Shown here piece by piece: positions 9,689 to 18,512 of a stretch of DNA of 64,000 nt. Made by a program: the position numbers and the translations under genes. Each line of letters starts with the position of its first letter. The first letter of the stretch is position 1. Source of the stretch: Ruminococcus sp. (GTDB lineage: Bacteria > Bacillota > Clostridia > Oscillospirales > Ruminococcaceae); the NCBI RefSeq assembly GCF_017549005.1, contig NZ_JAFYYT010000001.1, forward strand, positions 86,454 through 150,453. Reading direction: 5' to 3'. The notes beneath the pieces are model-generated. The model was not told where the DNA came from. It saw only the letters and a program-made list of their open reading frames with translations, and ran no database searches.

Positions 9689-10243
9689 TTATACAGTCAT
9701 GATCTCTTTTTCTTTGTCAGCGACCATCTTGTCAACATCGTCGCACATCTTGTCCGTGAGATCCTGTACCTTCTTCTCGCAGTCCTTGAGGTCGTCCTCA
9801 GTGATCTCCGAGTTCTTCTTCATTGCCTTGTACTTTTCCATAGTATCGCGTCTTATGGAACGAACAGTTACCTTGCACTCCTCACCGTACTTCTTTATGC
9901 TCTTGCAGAGCTCCTTACGGCGATCCTCTGTGAGCTGCGGGAATGCAAGACGGATAACGTTACCGTCGTTTACAGGCTGGATACCGATATCGGAAGCCTG
10001 TATAGCCTTTTCGATGAGCTTTAATGTGGACTTGTCCCAGGGCTGGATAACAAGTATTCTTGCCTCTGATACCGAAACTGCCGCCATCTGATTTACAGGA
10101 GTAGCTGCTCCGTAATAATCTACCATTACTTTGTCGAGAACCGCAGGATTTGCTCTTCCTGCACGGATCGAAGCAAATTCATTGCCAAGTGCGTTAAGGC
10201 TTTTATTCATTTTTTCCTTAGCGAGATTAAGCTGTTCTTTCAT
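9689..10243 (-). CDS. frr: Ribosome recycling factor
   Basis: RRF splits post-termination ribosomes together with EF-G. The 184-residue protein carries the hallmark segment SIRAGRANPAVLDKVMVDYYG split across the first helix and hinge, and the expected helical C-terminus rich in Lys and Asp. It lies 18 bp after pyrH, and the pyrH-frr pair is among the best conserved bacterial gene pairs. Confidence 0.97.
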   Translation of the reverse strand: MKEQLNLAKEKMNKSLNALGNEFASIRAGRANPAVLDKVMVDYYGAATPVNQMAAVSVSEARILVIQPWDKSTLKLIEKAIQASDIGIQPVNDGNVIRLAFPQLTEDRRKELCKSIKKYGEECKVTVRSIRRDTMEKYKAMKKNSEITEDDLKDCEKKVQDLTDKMCDDVDKMVADKEKEIMTV

Positions 10244-10261
10244 AGTATTTCATTCCTTTCA

Positions 10262-10969
10262 TTATTCGCCGACAACGGTTCCTACATTTCCGCCCATGAT
10301 AGCGTCATAGATGTTATCGGGACGGCTGAGATCGAATACCAGCATCTTCATGTGGTTATCACGGCACATTGCGGCAGCTGTGCTGTCCATTACGCCGAGA
10401 TCCTGTCCGATGACCTCTGTGAATGTGAGGGTATCGTACTTCTTTGCATCTTCATACTTGTGGGGGTCTTTATCGTACACGCCGTCTACAAGAGTAGCCT
10501 TCATGAGGATATCTGCCTGTATCTCCATTGCACGGAGTGCGGCTGCCGTATCTGTTGAGAAGAAGGGGTTTCCTGTTCCGCAGCCGAATATGACTACTCT
10601 TCCCTTGTTGAGATGTCTTACGGCTCTGTTGCGGATATAGGGCTCTGCAATCGCAGCCATCTGAAGAGCTGTCTGTACACGGACAGTGCAGCCGAGTGAT
10701 TCGAGAACATCTGCGAGAGCAAGTGCGTTCATAGTTGTTGCAAGCATTCCGATATGGTCTGCGCGTGTCCTGTCCATAGCTCCGCTTGAACGGCCTCTCC
10801 AGAAGTTACCGCCGCCGACAACTACAGCTACCTGTGCGCCTGCGTCAACGCACTTCTTGATGCTTTTGCATATCTCTGTTACTACGTCGTAATTGAGACC
10901 TGTCTTGTTGTCGCCTGCGAGAGCTTCGCCGCTGACCTTTAATAATACTCTTTTATACTTTGGTTCCAT
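10262..10969 (-). CDS. pyrH: UMP kinase
   Basis: PyrH phosphorylates UMP to UDP with ATP and belongs to the amino-acid-kinase fold family. Visible motifs are [12 protein letters not shown] at the N-terminus, [11 protein letters not shown], and the UMP/ATP region [14 protein letters not shown]. Its 235 residues are normal. It is the first gene of the nine-gene minus-strand operon, with its own promoter about 35 bp upstream. Confidence 0.97.
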   Translation of the reverse strand: MEPKYKRVLLKVSGEALAGDNKTGLNYDVVTEICKSIKKCVDAGAQVAVVVGGGNFWRGRSSGAMDRTRADHIGMLATTMNALALADVLESLGCTVRVQTALQMAAIAEPYIRNRAVRHLNKGRVVIFGCGTGNPFFSTDTAAALRAMEIQADILMKATLVDGVYDKDPHKYEDAKKYDTLTFTEVIGQDLGVMDSTAAAMCRDNHMKMLVFDLSRPDNIYDAIMGGNVGTVVGE

Positions 10970-11002
10970 ATAAGCACCTCACAAAAAAATTATCCATAGT
11001 TT

Positions 11003-11031
11003 ATTTTACACTAATTTCAAAGATATGTAAA
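11003..11031 (-). promoter_or_regulatory. Sigma-A-type promoter for the pyrH-polC operon
   Basis: On the minus strand TTTACA and TAAAAT are separated by 17 bp, starting transcription about 25-30 nt before the pyrH ATG. The rest of the gap up to the tRNA genes (about 11032-11179) is AT-rich and shows no other clear feature. Confidence 0.65.
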
Positions 11032-11179
11032 GTACATTTTCCGAAAATCACGAAAAAATTTACACGAAATTTGCATTTTTTCCATTGCTTTCCGCACCTT
11101 TGCATATTTCAACGCTGTTTATCAGCACATTTAACAAAAATGTTGAAAATATATTGTAAAGGTTCGCTCCGCATTTTTC

Positions 11180-11208
11180 TTGACAACTACTCCTCTCCGT
11201 GGTATAAT
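11180..11208 (+). promoter_or_regulatory. Promoter for the two tRNA-Ser genes
   Basis: A consensus TTGACA and TATAAT with 17-bp spacing ends 31 bp before the first tRNA. Confidence 0.8.
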
Positions 11209-11239
11209 ATAAAAGCTGATTAATTCGGCAGTAAAAAAT

Positions 11240-11328
11240 GGAGAGGTATCGAAGCGGTCATAACGAGGCGGTCTTGAAAACCGTTTGACTTAACGGTCAC
11301 GTGGGTTCGAATCCCACCCTCTCCGCCA
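11240..11328 (+). tRNA. tRNA-Ser (anticodon TGA)
   Basis: Class II tRNA of 89 nt with an encoded CCA. The acceptor stem GGAGAGG pairs with CCTCTCC, the anticodon loop CTTGAAA gives TGA, there is a long variable arm, and the T loop is GGTTCGAATCC. Confidence 0.95.
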
Positions 11329-11362
11329 ATTTTTTTATCGGTGAGCTTTCGCTCGTCGGTTT

Positions 11363-11452
11363 GCGGATTTACCCAAGTGGTGAAGGGGCTCCCCTGCTAA
11401 GGGAGTAGGTCGGGAAACCGGCGCGAGAGTTCAAATCTCTCAATCCGCGCCA
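11363..11452 (+). tRNA. tRNA-Ser (anticodon GCT)
   Basis: Class II tRNA of 90 nt with an encoded CCA. The acceptor stem GCGGATT pairs with AATCCGC, the anticodon arm CTCCC-CTGCTAA-GGGAG gives GCT, and a long variable arm is present. It lies 34 nt after the other tRNA-Ser and is probably co-transcribed with it. Confidence 0.95.
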
Positions 11453-11453
11453 A

Positions 11454-11491
11454 TAAAACCTCATTGCTTTTGCAGTGGGGTTTATTTTATT
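11454..11491 (+). terminator. Terminator after the tRNA-Ser pair
   Basis: AAAACCTCATTGC and GCAGTGGGGTTT form a hairpin with two G-U pairs, followed by a T-rich tail. Confidence 0.7.
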
Positions 11492-11626
11492 TCTGATGTA
11501 CACCGTTACTTTGCGGTATACTGATAAACTTTTGCTTATATATCATTAATTTGCCATTTTTCACATAATACAAGTATATTTTTTACTGTCAGCGTGTTAT
11601 AATCTGTCACAGGAGGCGATAAATAA

Positions 11627-12580
11627 ATGAGAAAGATAAACGGTTTCAACAAGGGCGTTAATTTCGGAGGCTGGCTCTCACAGTGCAGCTACGAAAAGGA
11701 ACACCTTGACACCTTCATTACCGAAAAAGACTTTGAAATTGCTGCTTCATGGGGCGTTGACCATGTCCGCGTTCCATTTGACTATAATATACTGGAAAAC
11801 AAGGACGGTACATACAATGACAACGGCTTCGCATACCTTGATATGGCTATCAGAGCTTCAAGGAAAAACGGGCTGAATATCATACTCGACCTGCACAAAA
11901 CAGCCGGATTCTCTTTCGATTACTACGGTGAGGACGAGAACGGCTTCTTTGACAGCAAAGAGTATCAGGAGCGCTTCTACCGCCTGTGGGAAGAAGTCGC
12001 AAGGCGCTATGGCTCCATGACTTCCAATGTGGCTTTTGAGCTTCTCAACGAGGTCACAGACGCCGAGTTCATCGACGCATGGAACAGGATAGTCAGAGAA
12101 TGCATAAGCAGGATAAGAAAGATCGCTCCCGATATACTTATCCTCGTGGGAAGCTATCACAACAACAGCGCCGATACAGTACAGTTCCTCGACGAGCCCT
12201 TTGACAAGAACGTTATTTACAATATGCACTGCTATGAACCCCTGAAGTTCACACATCAGGGCGCTTACTGGACTACAGCTATAATCCCGGAGGAACGTAT
12301 TCCCTTCGAGGAGAGCGTAACTTCTCCCGAGTATTTCGAGGAGCTTTTCTCTACCGCTATAGCTAAGGCGGAGAAGTTCGGAACAAGTCTGTACTGCGGA
12401 GAATACGGCTGTATCGATGTAGTATCTCCCGAGGATACGATCAAATGGTACAGAACGATAAACTCTGTCTTTGAAAAACACGGTATCGGCAGAGCCGCCT
12501 GGAACTACAAGGCTATGGATTTCGGCCTTTCCGATGAAAGGCTCAGCAAGGTACACAATGAGCTTATCAAATTACTGTGA
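11627..12580 (+). CDS. Glycoside hydrolase family 5 (cellulase-type) protein without signal peptide
   Basis: This is a retaining beta-glycanase of the GH5 TIM-barrel fold. Family features are NFGGWLSQ near the N-terminus, HVRVPFDY, DLHKTAG, the acid/base in ELLNEV (E142), the HCY motif (H201) and the nucleophile in YCGEYG (E259). The 317 residues are just the catalytic domain. There is no signal peptide, dockerin or carbohydrate-binding module, so it probably acts in the cytoplasm on imported oligosaccharides, unlike the secreted GH5 enzymes of ruminococci. A CAGGAGG site precedes the ATG, and a TATAAT at about 11600 lies only a few bases before that site, so the leader would be very short. 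The exact substrate cannot be told from sequence alone. Confidence 0.87.
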   Translation: MRKINGFNKGVNFGGWLSQCSYEKEHLDTFITEKDFEIAASWGVDHVRVPFDYNILENKDGTYNDNGFAYLDMAIRASRKNGLNIILDLHKTAGFSFDYYGEDENGFFDSKEYQERFYRLWEEVARRYGSMTSNVAFELLNEVTDAEFIDAWNRIVRECISRIRKIAPDILILVGSYHNNSADTVQFLDEPFDKNVIYNMHCYEPLKFTHQGAYWTTAIIPEERIPFEESVTSPEYFEELFSTAIAKAEKFGTSLYCGEYGCIDVVSPEDTIKWYRTINSVFEKHGIGRAAWNYKAMDFGLSDERLSKVHNELIKLL

Positions 12581-12585
12581 TATAA

Positions 12586-12623
12586 GCATTATCCCCTTTG
12601 CTTCCGCAAAGGGGATAACTTTT
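12586..12623. terminator. Bidirectional terminator between GH5 gene and the anti-sigma-like gene
   Basis: TTATCCCCTTTGC and GCAAAGGGGATAA form a perfect hairpin flanked by T-rich sequence on the plus side and by A-rich sequence on the other, serving both converging genes. Confidence 0.85.
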
Positions 12624-12624
12624 T

Positions 12625-14595
12625 TTATTCTTCATCAGGAGTTTCGTAGCTGTCGTCTTTGTAGCCTGTCGTGTCAAAATGCCTGTGTTCCAGCGGCTCG
12701 TCTACCTTAAAGCTCGTTGTATTCATTTCTTTATAGCTATTCTCTATCATATTCTGCTCTGAGTAGCTCAAAACGATACCGCTCCTCAGGTCTACGACCA
12801 TTTTATTGGTATAATCTTCTGTTTCTACGTAGATAACAGCGCAGTCTCTGTCGAACTGCTCTTCAACAGAAATGATATGCCAGTCGTTGAAATCCGTCAG
12901 ATAGCGTGTATCGGGATATAAGCTGTCCATACATTTTGCGCCCATCGGAATATCAGTGAAGTTCATGTATTCTTCCATCTGTCCGGTTTCCGTATCGTAA
13001 TAAAATAAATAACGGTAATTATCGGGAAGATACACATAATTGTAATCAGGAGCGTCTGATTCCTGTTTATTAAACGTTTTATCCACGTTATTTACGCTTA
13101 TCCATTCATTATTATCCTGATAAAACGTCATATTACTGTGATATGTACCGTGGATAAATTCATTATCCATACAGAAATAATTTTTCCTGTTGTCTGCAAG
13201 ACAGTGCTCGGTATTGCTCCATTTGCCTCCATCTCCCTCGCCGCGGTATTCAAATACTACGTCCGCAGTATCGAAATAACGGTACGAATTAAGCATAATA
13301 TGGTATATATAGCTCTTGTTTTCAATAGCATTCAGAGCCGCTTCTCCGCTTGCATTCATGATCTGACCGGTATACTTCTCCGTATCGACTTTTCTGAACG
13401 GATATGTGCCATCGTACATTTCATAATCAAGTCTTGTAGAAAGCTCTTTTGCCTCCTCATAATTTGAGAATATTGTCATATCATGCATCTGAAGCTCTGC
13501 AAATTCTGTATTATCACCGCTTTCAGCAGCTGTTGTATGCTGTACCTCTGTCTCATTTTTGCTTTTCTCCAGCATTCTCTCGCTTTCGTCCATAATGCTG
13601 TAGTTAGCGATCTTCCAGCCTCCGTCCGAGTTTTTCAGAAGGAAGTCGGCATAGATAAGCACTCCGTCACTGCGCTTGTAGACCCTGTTGCATACCATAC
13701 TCTGCATATCGCTTTCGTCATAAGCGGAGAAAGTATTCTCAAGGTCGAATTTTCCCGAAAAATCCTCATAGTCCTCAGTATAAAGCGAGGAGATCATTTC
13801 ATAACCGCTGAAATCATATACCTCTCCGAACTTATAGTCAAGAGATAACTCATGATCGTCTATATGGTCTGAAAGCACCTTGTCTTTATACAGAACGAAC
13901 GGCCTTATATACTTTGACGCCTGTCCGTCATCTCTGAAATCTGTTCCGTTTTCGTAGCCGCTGACATCGTTTCCGAGATAATATGCATTGAGCTTCGGTG
14001 CGAAGGTAGCGTTCATAAGCGCCTTCACCTTTTCGGGAGTATTGAGCTTTTCATCTGTTACTGTGCGGTAATCAACAGTCAGCTTATACATCTCCCCTGT
14101 TGACGGATCAACAGTGTCCCTGTAAAATGTCAGGAACGGTTCTTCCTCATAATCAGCTTCGTCTGTATACAGCTCGCCCATGATATGCTGGAAATTGTCG
14201 ACAAGCACATCTACTCCTATGTCGAGCTCACGGAAAGAAGTTCCGGTGACTGTAGTCGCCTGCCCTGCATTATCGCTCTTGGACATATCCACTTTCGGTA
14301 TCCTGCTGTTCTTTGCTAAAAACAGCCCTCCTGCAAGTCCGCTGACAAGCACCATTGTAGCCGCAACTGCACTTATTCCCCTATACAGCATTGGTCTGCG
14401 GTAGCGCTCGACTCCGGAAGCTTCGACCGTAAAGCCGTCGTCAGACTCCTCCGCAGCCTTGAGCTGCCTGTACTTCTGCTGACTGAGCTTATATATTTTT
14501 TCTTTTTCTTTTCTGCCTGCGGCAGGATATTTTTCTGATATCCTTTCGATATCATTCTCTTTTCTGCTAAACATCATATCAAGATCATCTTTCAT
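12625..14595 (-). CDS. Single-pass membrane protein, probable partner (anti-sigma) of the adjacent ECF sigma factor
   Basis: I do not recognise a named family over the full 656 residues. The topology is clear: about 73 charged N-terminal cytoplasmic residues, one membrane segment (about 74-95, VAATMVLVSGLAGGLFLA), and a large acidic, Tyr-rich exterior of about 560 residues. The gene starts 12 bp after an ECF sigma gene and has the usual layout of a membrane anti-sigma factor with a big sensory ectodomain. No zinc-binding anti-sigma (ZAS) HxxxCxxC motif is visible. The function is inferred only from position and topology. Confidence 0.6.
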   Translation of the reverse strand: MKDDLDMMFSRKENDIERISEKYPAAGRKEKEKIYKLSQQKYRQLKAAEESDDGFTVEASGVERYRRPMLYRGISAVAATMVLVSGLAGGLFLAKNSRIPKVDMSKSDNAGQATTVTGTSFRELDIGVDVLVDNFQHIMGELYTDEADYEEEPFLTFYRDTVDPSTGEMYKLTVDYRTVTDEKLNTPEKVKALMNATFAPKLNAYYLGNDVSGYENGTDFRDDGQASKYIRPFVLYKDKVLSDHIDDHELSLDYKFGEVYDFSGYEMISSLYTEDYEDFSGKFDLENTFSAYDESDMQSMVCNRVYKRSDGVLIYADFLLKNSDGGWKIANYSIMDESERMLEKSKNETEVQHTTAAESGDNTEFAELQMHDMTIFSNYEEAKELSTRLDYEMYDGTYPFRKVDTEKYTGQIMNASGEAALNAIENKSYIYHIMLNSYRYFDTADVVFEYRGEGDGGKWSNTEHCLADNRKNYFCMDNEFIHGTYHSNMTFYQDNNEWISVNNVDKTFNKQESDAPDYNYVYLPDNYRYLFYYDTETGQMEEYMNFTDIPMGAKCMDSLYPDTRYLTDFNDWHIISVEEQFDRDCAVIYVETEDYTNKMVVDLRSGIVLSYSEQNMIENSYKEMNTTSFKVDEPLEHRHFDTTGYKDDSYETPDEE

Positions 14596-14607
14596 TTCTA
14601 TCTCTCC

Positions 14608-15168
14608 TTATCCTGCAAATCCCACTTCATGGAGCATCTCTCTAAGTCTCTTTATCGCCCTGCTGCATCTGGTCCTTACGTTATCCGATGACAGGTCGAC
14701 TATCTTTGCAATTTCCTTTGAGCTCCTGCCGTAGTAATACTTCTGTATTATTATAGTGGAATCGGGCTCCCCAAGCTCCTCTACCTTGTCGTAGAGCAGC
14801 TTTCTGAGCTCAGACTGCTCCGTAGAAGCTACTATATCCTCTTCTGATACGAACTCGTCGTCCTCCTCGAGCGATATGCTCCTCGAAGTATGTCTTGCAA
14901 CTCTTCTGTATGTATCAACTGCCTTTCTTCTGGCCACAGAAGCCGTAAAGGCTTTGATATTTCCGCCTATCTCTTCCTGCTTGTCAAAAAACAGGAAGCA
15001 CTGTGCGAAAACGTCTCCTACACACTCATCTATATCTTCAACTGACGCGCAGCCTTTAAGCCGTGAATATACTATAGTATATACATAGTTGAAGTATTTA
15101 TCATAAAAGGCACGCTGTCCGCGTTCAGGCTTTGCCTTCAATAAATGCTGCAGCTCTTTTTCAGTCAT
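14608..15168 (-). CDS. ECF-type RNA polymerase sigma factor
   Basis: This is a 186-residue sigma-70 family protein with only regions 2 and 4. Region 2 spans about residues 20-90, with DIDECVGDVFAQCF and then FTASVARRKAVDTYRR. Region 4 spans about 120-180, ending in the helix-turn-helix SSKEIAKIVDLSSDNVRTRC and SRAIKRLREML. Its start has a GGAG site. It is followed at once by a single-pass membrane protein that probably controls it. No recognition sequence can be deduced, although sigma factors of this type often drive their own operon. Confidence 0.9.
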   Translation of the reverse strand: MTEKELQHLLKAKPERGQRAFYDKYFNYVYTIVYSRLKGCASVEDIDECVGDVFAQCFLFFDKQEEIGGNIKAFTASVARRKAVDTYRRVARHTSRSISLEEDDEFVSEEDIVASTEQSELRKLLYDKVEELGEPDSTIIIQKYYYGRSSKEIAKIVDLSSDNVRTRCSRAIKRLREMLHEVGFAG

Positions 15169-15314
15169 AGTTCACCACTCCTATTGTGCACATTCTGTAT
15201 TTCCCCTTTCACTAATACAAATCGCCCCGGAAATTCATAATGTAACACGGAAAATATTATTTTTTCTTTTTAACAATTATTTTTTGCGGAGATACAAAAA
15301 ATTTCCGCAGGGTA

Positions 15315-15343
15315 TTTACTTTTTCGCGCAAATATGGTATTAT
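15315..15343 (+). promoter_or_regulatory. Probable plsY promoter
   Basis: TTTACT and TATTAT with 17-bp spacing lie about 70 bp before the plsY start. The remaining divergent gap (15169-15314) is AT-rich and must also hold the sigma gene promoter, which I could not identify. Confidence 0.55.
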
Positions 15344-15411
15344 AAGAAGTGCTAAAAACGCATCGTCATTTTTTTGCAGCTCAGCTGCTTTTTCCTGGGG
15401 GGATCATTTTT

Positions 15412-16047
15412 ATGCAAATTCTTCTATGCGCCCTGCTCGGATACTTCTTCGGCAATATCAATCCAGCCTTTATTATCTCTAAATTCAAGGGCTTTGATAT
15501 CCGAGAAAGAGGCTCGGGCAATGCCGGCGCGTCAAATACGGTTATTACCATTGGCAAGAAAGCAGGTCTGCTTGTAGCGCTTTTTGATATTTTCAAAGCA
15601 GTTGCAGCTTCCGCTCTTGCCGCATACCTGTTTCCACAGATCAGGTTCGCTAAGATACTGTCGGGCTCATGCTGTATACTCGGACATATCTTCCCTGTGC
15701 TCATGAAGTTCCACGGCGGAAAGGGACTCGCCTCACTGGGCGGTACTATCCTTGCATTCAATCCGCTCATATTTGTTCTGCTGCTGCTCTTTGAGATAGT
15801 ACTGGGCTTCTCCGTGGATTATGTATGCGTCGTACCTGTCACTGGTTCGATCATCTTCACCCTTGTCTATGCGTTCATCACAGGCGATCCTGTGGGAACT
15901 GTCATTCTTTCTGTAGTAGATCTTGTCATTCTTTACAAGCACATCGAAAACTTTAAACGTATTCAGAACGGAACGGAAGCACATATCAGTTTCCTGTGGA
16001 AAAAAGAACAGGAGATCGCCCGCATCAAGAAAAACACCAACGATTGA
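15412..16047 (+). CDS. plsY: Glycerol-3-phosphate acyltransferase PlsY
   Basis: PlsY transfers the acyl group from acyl-phosphate to glycerol 3-phosphate, the first step of phosphatidate synthesis in Gram-positives. All three family motifs are present: RGSGNAGASNT, FHGGKGLAS and HIENFKRIQNGTE. There are about five membrane segments. I chose the ATG at 15412 (MQILLCALLGYFFG), which has TGGGGGGAT upstream. The frame opens 63 bp earlier, but that part would disrupt the first helix. The 211 residues are typical. Its product feeds cdsA of the pyrH operon. Confidence 0.93.
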   Translation: MQILLCALLGYFFGNINPAFIISKFKGFDIRERGSGNAGASNTVITIGKKAGLLVALFDIFKAVAASALAAYLFPQIRFAKILSGSCCILGHIFPVLMKFHGGKGLASLGGTILAFNPLIFVLLLLFEIVLGFSVDYVCVVPVTGSIIFTLVYAFITGDPVGTVILSVVDLVILYKHIENFKRIQNGTEAHISFLWKKEQEIARIKKNTND

Positions 16048-16072
16048 AAAAAGTCCCTTCGGGGGCTTTTTT
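16046..16072 (+). terminator. plsY terminator
   Basis: AAAAAAGTCCC, TTCG loop, GGGGGCTTTTTT. The hairpin overlaps the plsY stop codon. Confidence 0.8.
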
Positions 16073-16122
16073 ATGCGTAAGCCGCAACGCACCCGATACA
16101 GCGGCAGTTAGGAGTTATTTAT

Positions 16123-17478
16123 ATGCATAGCAAATCCGCGGATATGTGCGAAGGACCTCTTGTCAGTAAGATAATCTTCTATACTATCCCTATCATACTG
16201 ACAGGTATTTTACAGCTTCTCTTCAACGCCGCCGACCTCGTTGTTGTAGGTCAGTGCAACGGAAGCAATTCCGTAGGCGCTGTAGGCGCTACAGGAGCTC
16301 TCATAAACCTTATCGTCAATCTTTTCATCGGTCTTTCCGTCGGCGCAGGCGTTACTGTTGCCCACGGGATAGGCGCTGGCAGGAGCGAGGACGTCCGCAG
16401 GACTGTCCATACCGCTATCCCGACTGCCGTGATATGCGGAGCTGTTCTTACTGTCGTGGGAGTGCTTTTCTCAGAGACTTTTCTGCGCCTTATGGACACT
16501 CCCTCAAATCAGCTTCACCTTTCGGCGTCTTATATGAGGATATACTTCTGCGGAACTATCGCAAGTATGCTGTATAACTTCGGCTCGGCTATCCTCAGGG
16601 CCGCAGGCGATACGAAAAGTCCTCTGTACTACCTTACCGCCGCAGGCTTCCTTAATATCATACTGAACCTGATATTTGTCATCGCCTTCAAAATGGACGT
16701 TGCAGGCGTTGCTCTCGCAACTGTCATATCCCAGACGCTTTCGGCTGCGCTTGTGGTAAGGGCTCTCATGAAAAGAGACGACGCCTGCAGGCTTGAGCTT
16801 AAAAAGGTACACATTTACGGCAGACAGCTGAAAAGAATTTTTCAGATCGGATTTCCTGCTGGTCTGCAGTCATCTATTTTTGCAATATCAAATGTTATAA
16901 TCCAGTCTTCCATAAACTCTTTCGGTCCTATTGTAAACTCAGGCAACGCTGCTGCTCAGAATATCGAGGGATTTGTGTACACCTCCATGAACTCATACAG
17001 TCAGACCTCGCTGAATTTCACAGGTCAGAACTACGGTGCAGGAAAACTCGACCGCATTCGCAAGATAATGTGGATATGTCTTGTCGCCGTTTTCTGTACG
17101 GGAGCATTTCTCGGACTCACAGCCCTTTTCTTCGGCAGACCGCTGCTGTCCATTTATCTCCCGGACTCAAAAGAAGCTATCAAGCACGGACTTGTCCGTA
17201 TGACTTATATAATGGTCCCATATTTCCTGTGCGGTCTCATGGACGTTACGACAGGTCTTATCCGCGGTCTCGGACGTTCGGTGCTGCCTATGCTCATCAC
17301 TGTTATCGGAGTTGTCGGTATACGTCTCGGCTGGATATACATTGTGTTCAGGATGCCCGAGTATCACTCGGTAAAGAGCCTGTACTTCTCATATACTATC
17401 TCATGGATAGTTACTTTCGCTGTAGAGCTCGGAGTTTTCCTGTCAATTATGCGGAAGCTGAAAAAACAGCAGAAATGA
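16123..17478 (+). CDS. MATE family efflux transporter
   Basis: This is a 451-residue multidrug/toxin-extrusion type carrier with about 12 membrane segments in two homologous halves. Family features are the N-terminal segment MCEGPLVSKIIFYTIPIIL, NAADLVVVGQ, and in the second half FPAGLQSSIFAISNVIIQS and AAAQNIEGFVY. Relatives use Na+ or H+ gradients to export cationic compounds. It lies alone after the plsY terminator. The substrate cannot be predicted. Confidence 0.93.
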   Translation: MHSKSADMCEGPLVSKIIFYTIPIILTGILQLLFNAADLVVVGQCNGSNSVGAVGATGALINLIVNLFIGLSVGAGVTVAHGIGAGRSEDVRRTVHTAIPTAVICGAVLTVVGVLFSETFLRLMDTPSNQLHLSASYMRIYFCGTIASMLYNFGSAILRAAGDTKSPLYYLTAAGFLNIILNLIFVIAFKMDVAGVALATVISQTLSAALVVRALMKRDDACRLELKKVHIYGRQLKRIFQIGFPAGLQSSIFAISNVIIQSSINSFGPIVNSGNAAAQNIEGFVYTSMNSYSQTSLNFTGQNYGAGKLDRIRKIMWICLVAVFCTGAFLGLTALFFGRPLLSIYLPDSKEAIKHGLVRMTYIMVPYFLCGLMDVTTGLIRGLGRSVLPMLITVIGVVGIRLGWIYIVFRMPEYHSVKSLYFSYTISWIVTFAVELGVFLSIMRKLKKQQK

Positions 17479-17493
17479 ATAAAGGACATCAAA

Positions 17494-17524
17494 TAAGGGC
17501 GGCTTCTGCCGCCCTTATTTTTTT
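17494..17524. terminator. Bidirectional terminator between MATE and rubrerythrin genes
   Basis: AATAAGGGCGGC, TTCT, GCCGCCCTTATTTTTTT. The hairpin serves the converging MATE and rubrerythrin genes. Confidence 0.85.
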
Positions 17525-18131
17525 ACATTTCCGATGAAGTAAATGCCGCTTCGTACTCGCGTATGAAATATCCCTGTGCTGCTCTGCAAACAGGACACTC
17601 CTGAGGCGGCTCGCTTCCCGTGTGGATATGACCGCAGTTCAGGCATATCCACGTCTGTCCGGTATCGTCAGCTCTGAACAGTTTTCCGCTCCGCATGAGG
17701 TCGCCGTAATACCTGAATCTCGTATTGTGGTTGTTCTCGATCTCAGCTACCATGCGGAACTTTGACGCGATATCAGTAAAGCCCTCGTCCGCTGCTATCC
17801 GCGCAAAATCAGGATAGACTATACTGTATTCCTTTTCCTCTTCATCTGCGGAAGCGTCAATGAGCTGCTGCATATCCTCATAAACATCAGCCGGGAAACC
17901 TGCTGAAATATCAATATTTCCGCCAGCGGATTCCTTGAGCTGCTTCCAGAACACCATAGCATGGCGCTCCTCCTGTTCTGCGGTAAAGCGGAACATTCTC
18001 TCGATGCTCACAAGCTTCTGCTTCTGTGCTATGAGCGCAGCCTGATAGTATCGCTGACGCGCCTGACACTCCCCTGCAAAAGCCCGCATGAGATTTACCC
18101 TGGTCTGACTTTCATCAAAATTTACTTGCAT
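17523..18131 (-). CDS. rbr: Rubrerythrin (diiron peroxidase with C-terminal rubredoxin domain)
   Basis: Rubrerythrins reduce hydrogen peroxide in anaerobes. The four-helix ferritin-like domain has GECQARQRYY and FTAEQEERHA (an ExxRH diiron motif), with a second pair of ligands later in IENNHNTR. The rubredoxin domain at the C-terminus has CLNCGH and CPVCRA for one Fe(Cys)4 site. The 202 residues match the classic form. A strong AAGGAGG site precedes the ATG. It follows a small zinc-ribbon gene by 44 bp and probably shares its promoter. It makes sense next to an oxygen-sensitive hydrogenase cluster. Confidence 0.93.
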   Translation of the reverse strand: MQVNFDESQTRVNLMRAFAGECQARQRYYQAALIAQKQKLVSIERMFRFTAEQEERHAMVFWKQLKESAGGNIDISAGFPADVYEDMQQLIDASADEEEKEYSIVYPDFARIAADEGFTDIASKFRMVAEIENNHNTRFRYYGDLMRSGKLFRADDTGQTWICLNCGHIHTGSEPPQECPVCRAAQGYFIREYEAAFTSSEM

Positions 18132-18175
18132 AGATACTGCCTCCTTTTAAGGTAGTATCCGCAGCTTAGTGAGTT

Positions 18176-18397
18176 TTATTCATCGAGTATGGTATAACGA
18201 TACTGCATTATGTTTTCGGGATTCTTCAGGCGTATATTCTGAATATGTCCGCACTGCGGGCAGGCATCACAGATCACCTGGCTTCTCTTGGGTTTGAGCT
18301 TTTTCTCCTCTCCCTCAGGATAGAACTGAACTGAGTAAGGGGTGAGCAAGGTTCCCCTAACGACCTTTGCAGCGCAGAATTCACATACATTATCCAT
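18176..18397 (-). CDS. Small zinc-ribbon protein of unknown function
   Basis: This 73-residue protein has two Cys pairs, CEFC near the N-terminus and CDACPQCG in the second half, so it probably binds one zinc or iron ion. I chose the ATG at 18397 because AGGAGG sits 6 nt upstream. A possible ATG two codons earlier directly abuts that site. It is the first gene of a two-gene unit with rubrerythrin. I do not recognise a named function. Confidence 0.7.
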   Translation of the reverse strand: MDNVCEFCAAKVVRGTLLTPYSVQFYPEGEEKKLKPKRSQVICDACPQCGHIQNIRLKNPENIMQYRYTILDE

Positions 18398-18433
18398 AAA
18401 CATCCTCCTGATCTCATATCATTCTTTTATACC

Positions 18434-18462
18434 ATTATATCACTTTATACATTATATGTCAA
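18434..18462 (-). promoter_or_regulatory. Promoter for the zinc-ribbon/rubrerythrin unit
   Basis: TTGACA and TATAAT on the minus strand, 17-bp spacing, directly downstream of the hydrogenase operon terminator. Confidence 0.8.
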
Positions 18463-18467
18463 CAAAA

Positions 18468-18496
18468 AAAGAGCGGACATTTCGTCCGCTCTTCAA
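18468..18496 (-). terminator. Terminator of the hydrogenase operon
   Basis: AAGAGCGGAC, gaaat, GTCCGCTCTT followed by TTTTTTG on the minus strand. Confidence 0.85.
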
Positions 18497-18512
18497 TGAA
18501 TTCAGCTTTTGA

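Noticed and set aside
11860-12556. Minus-strand open frame of 232 codons inside the GH5 gene
   Set aside because: It is a mirror frame of the GH5 coding sequence without homology features or a ribosome site.
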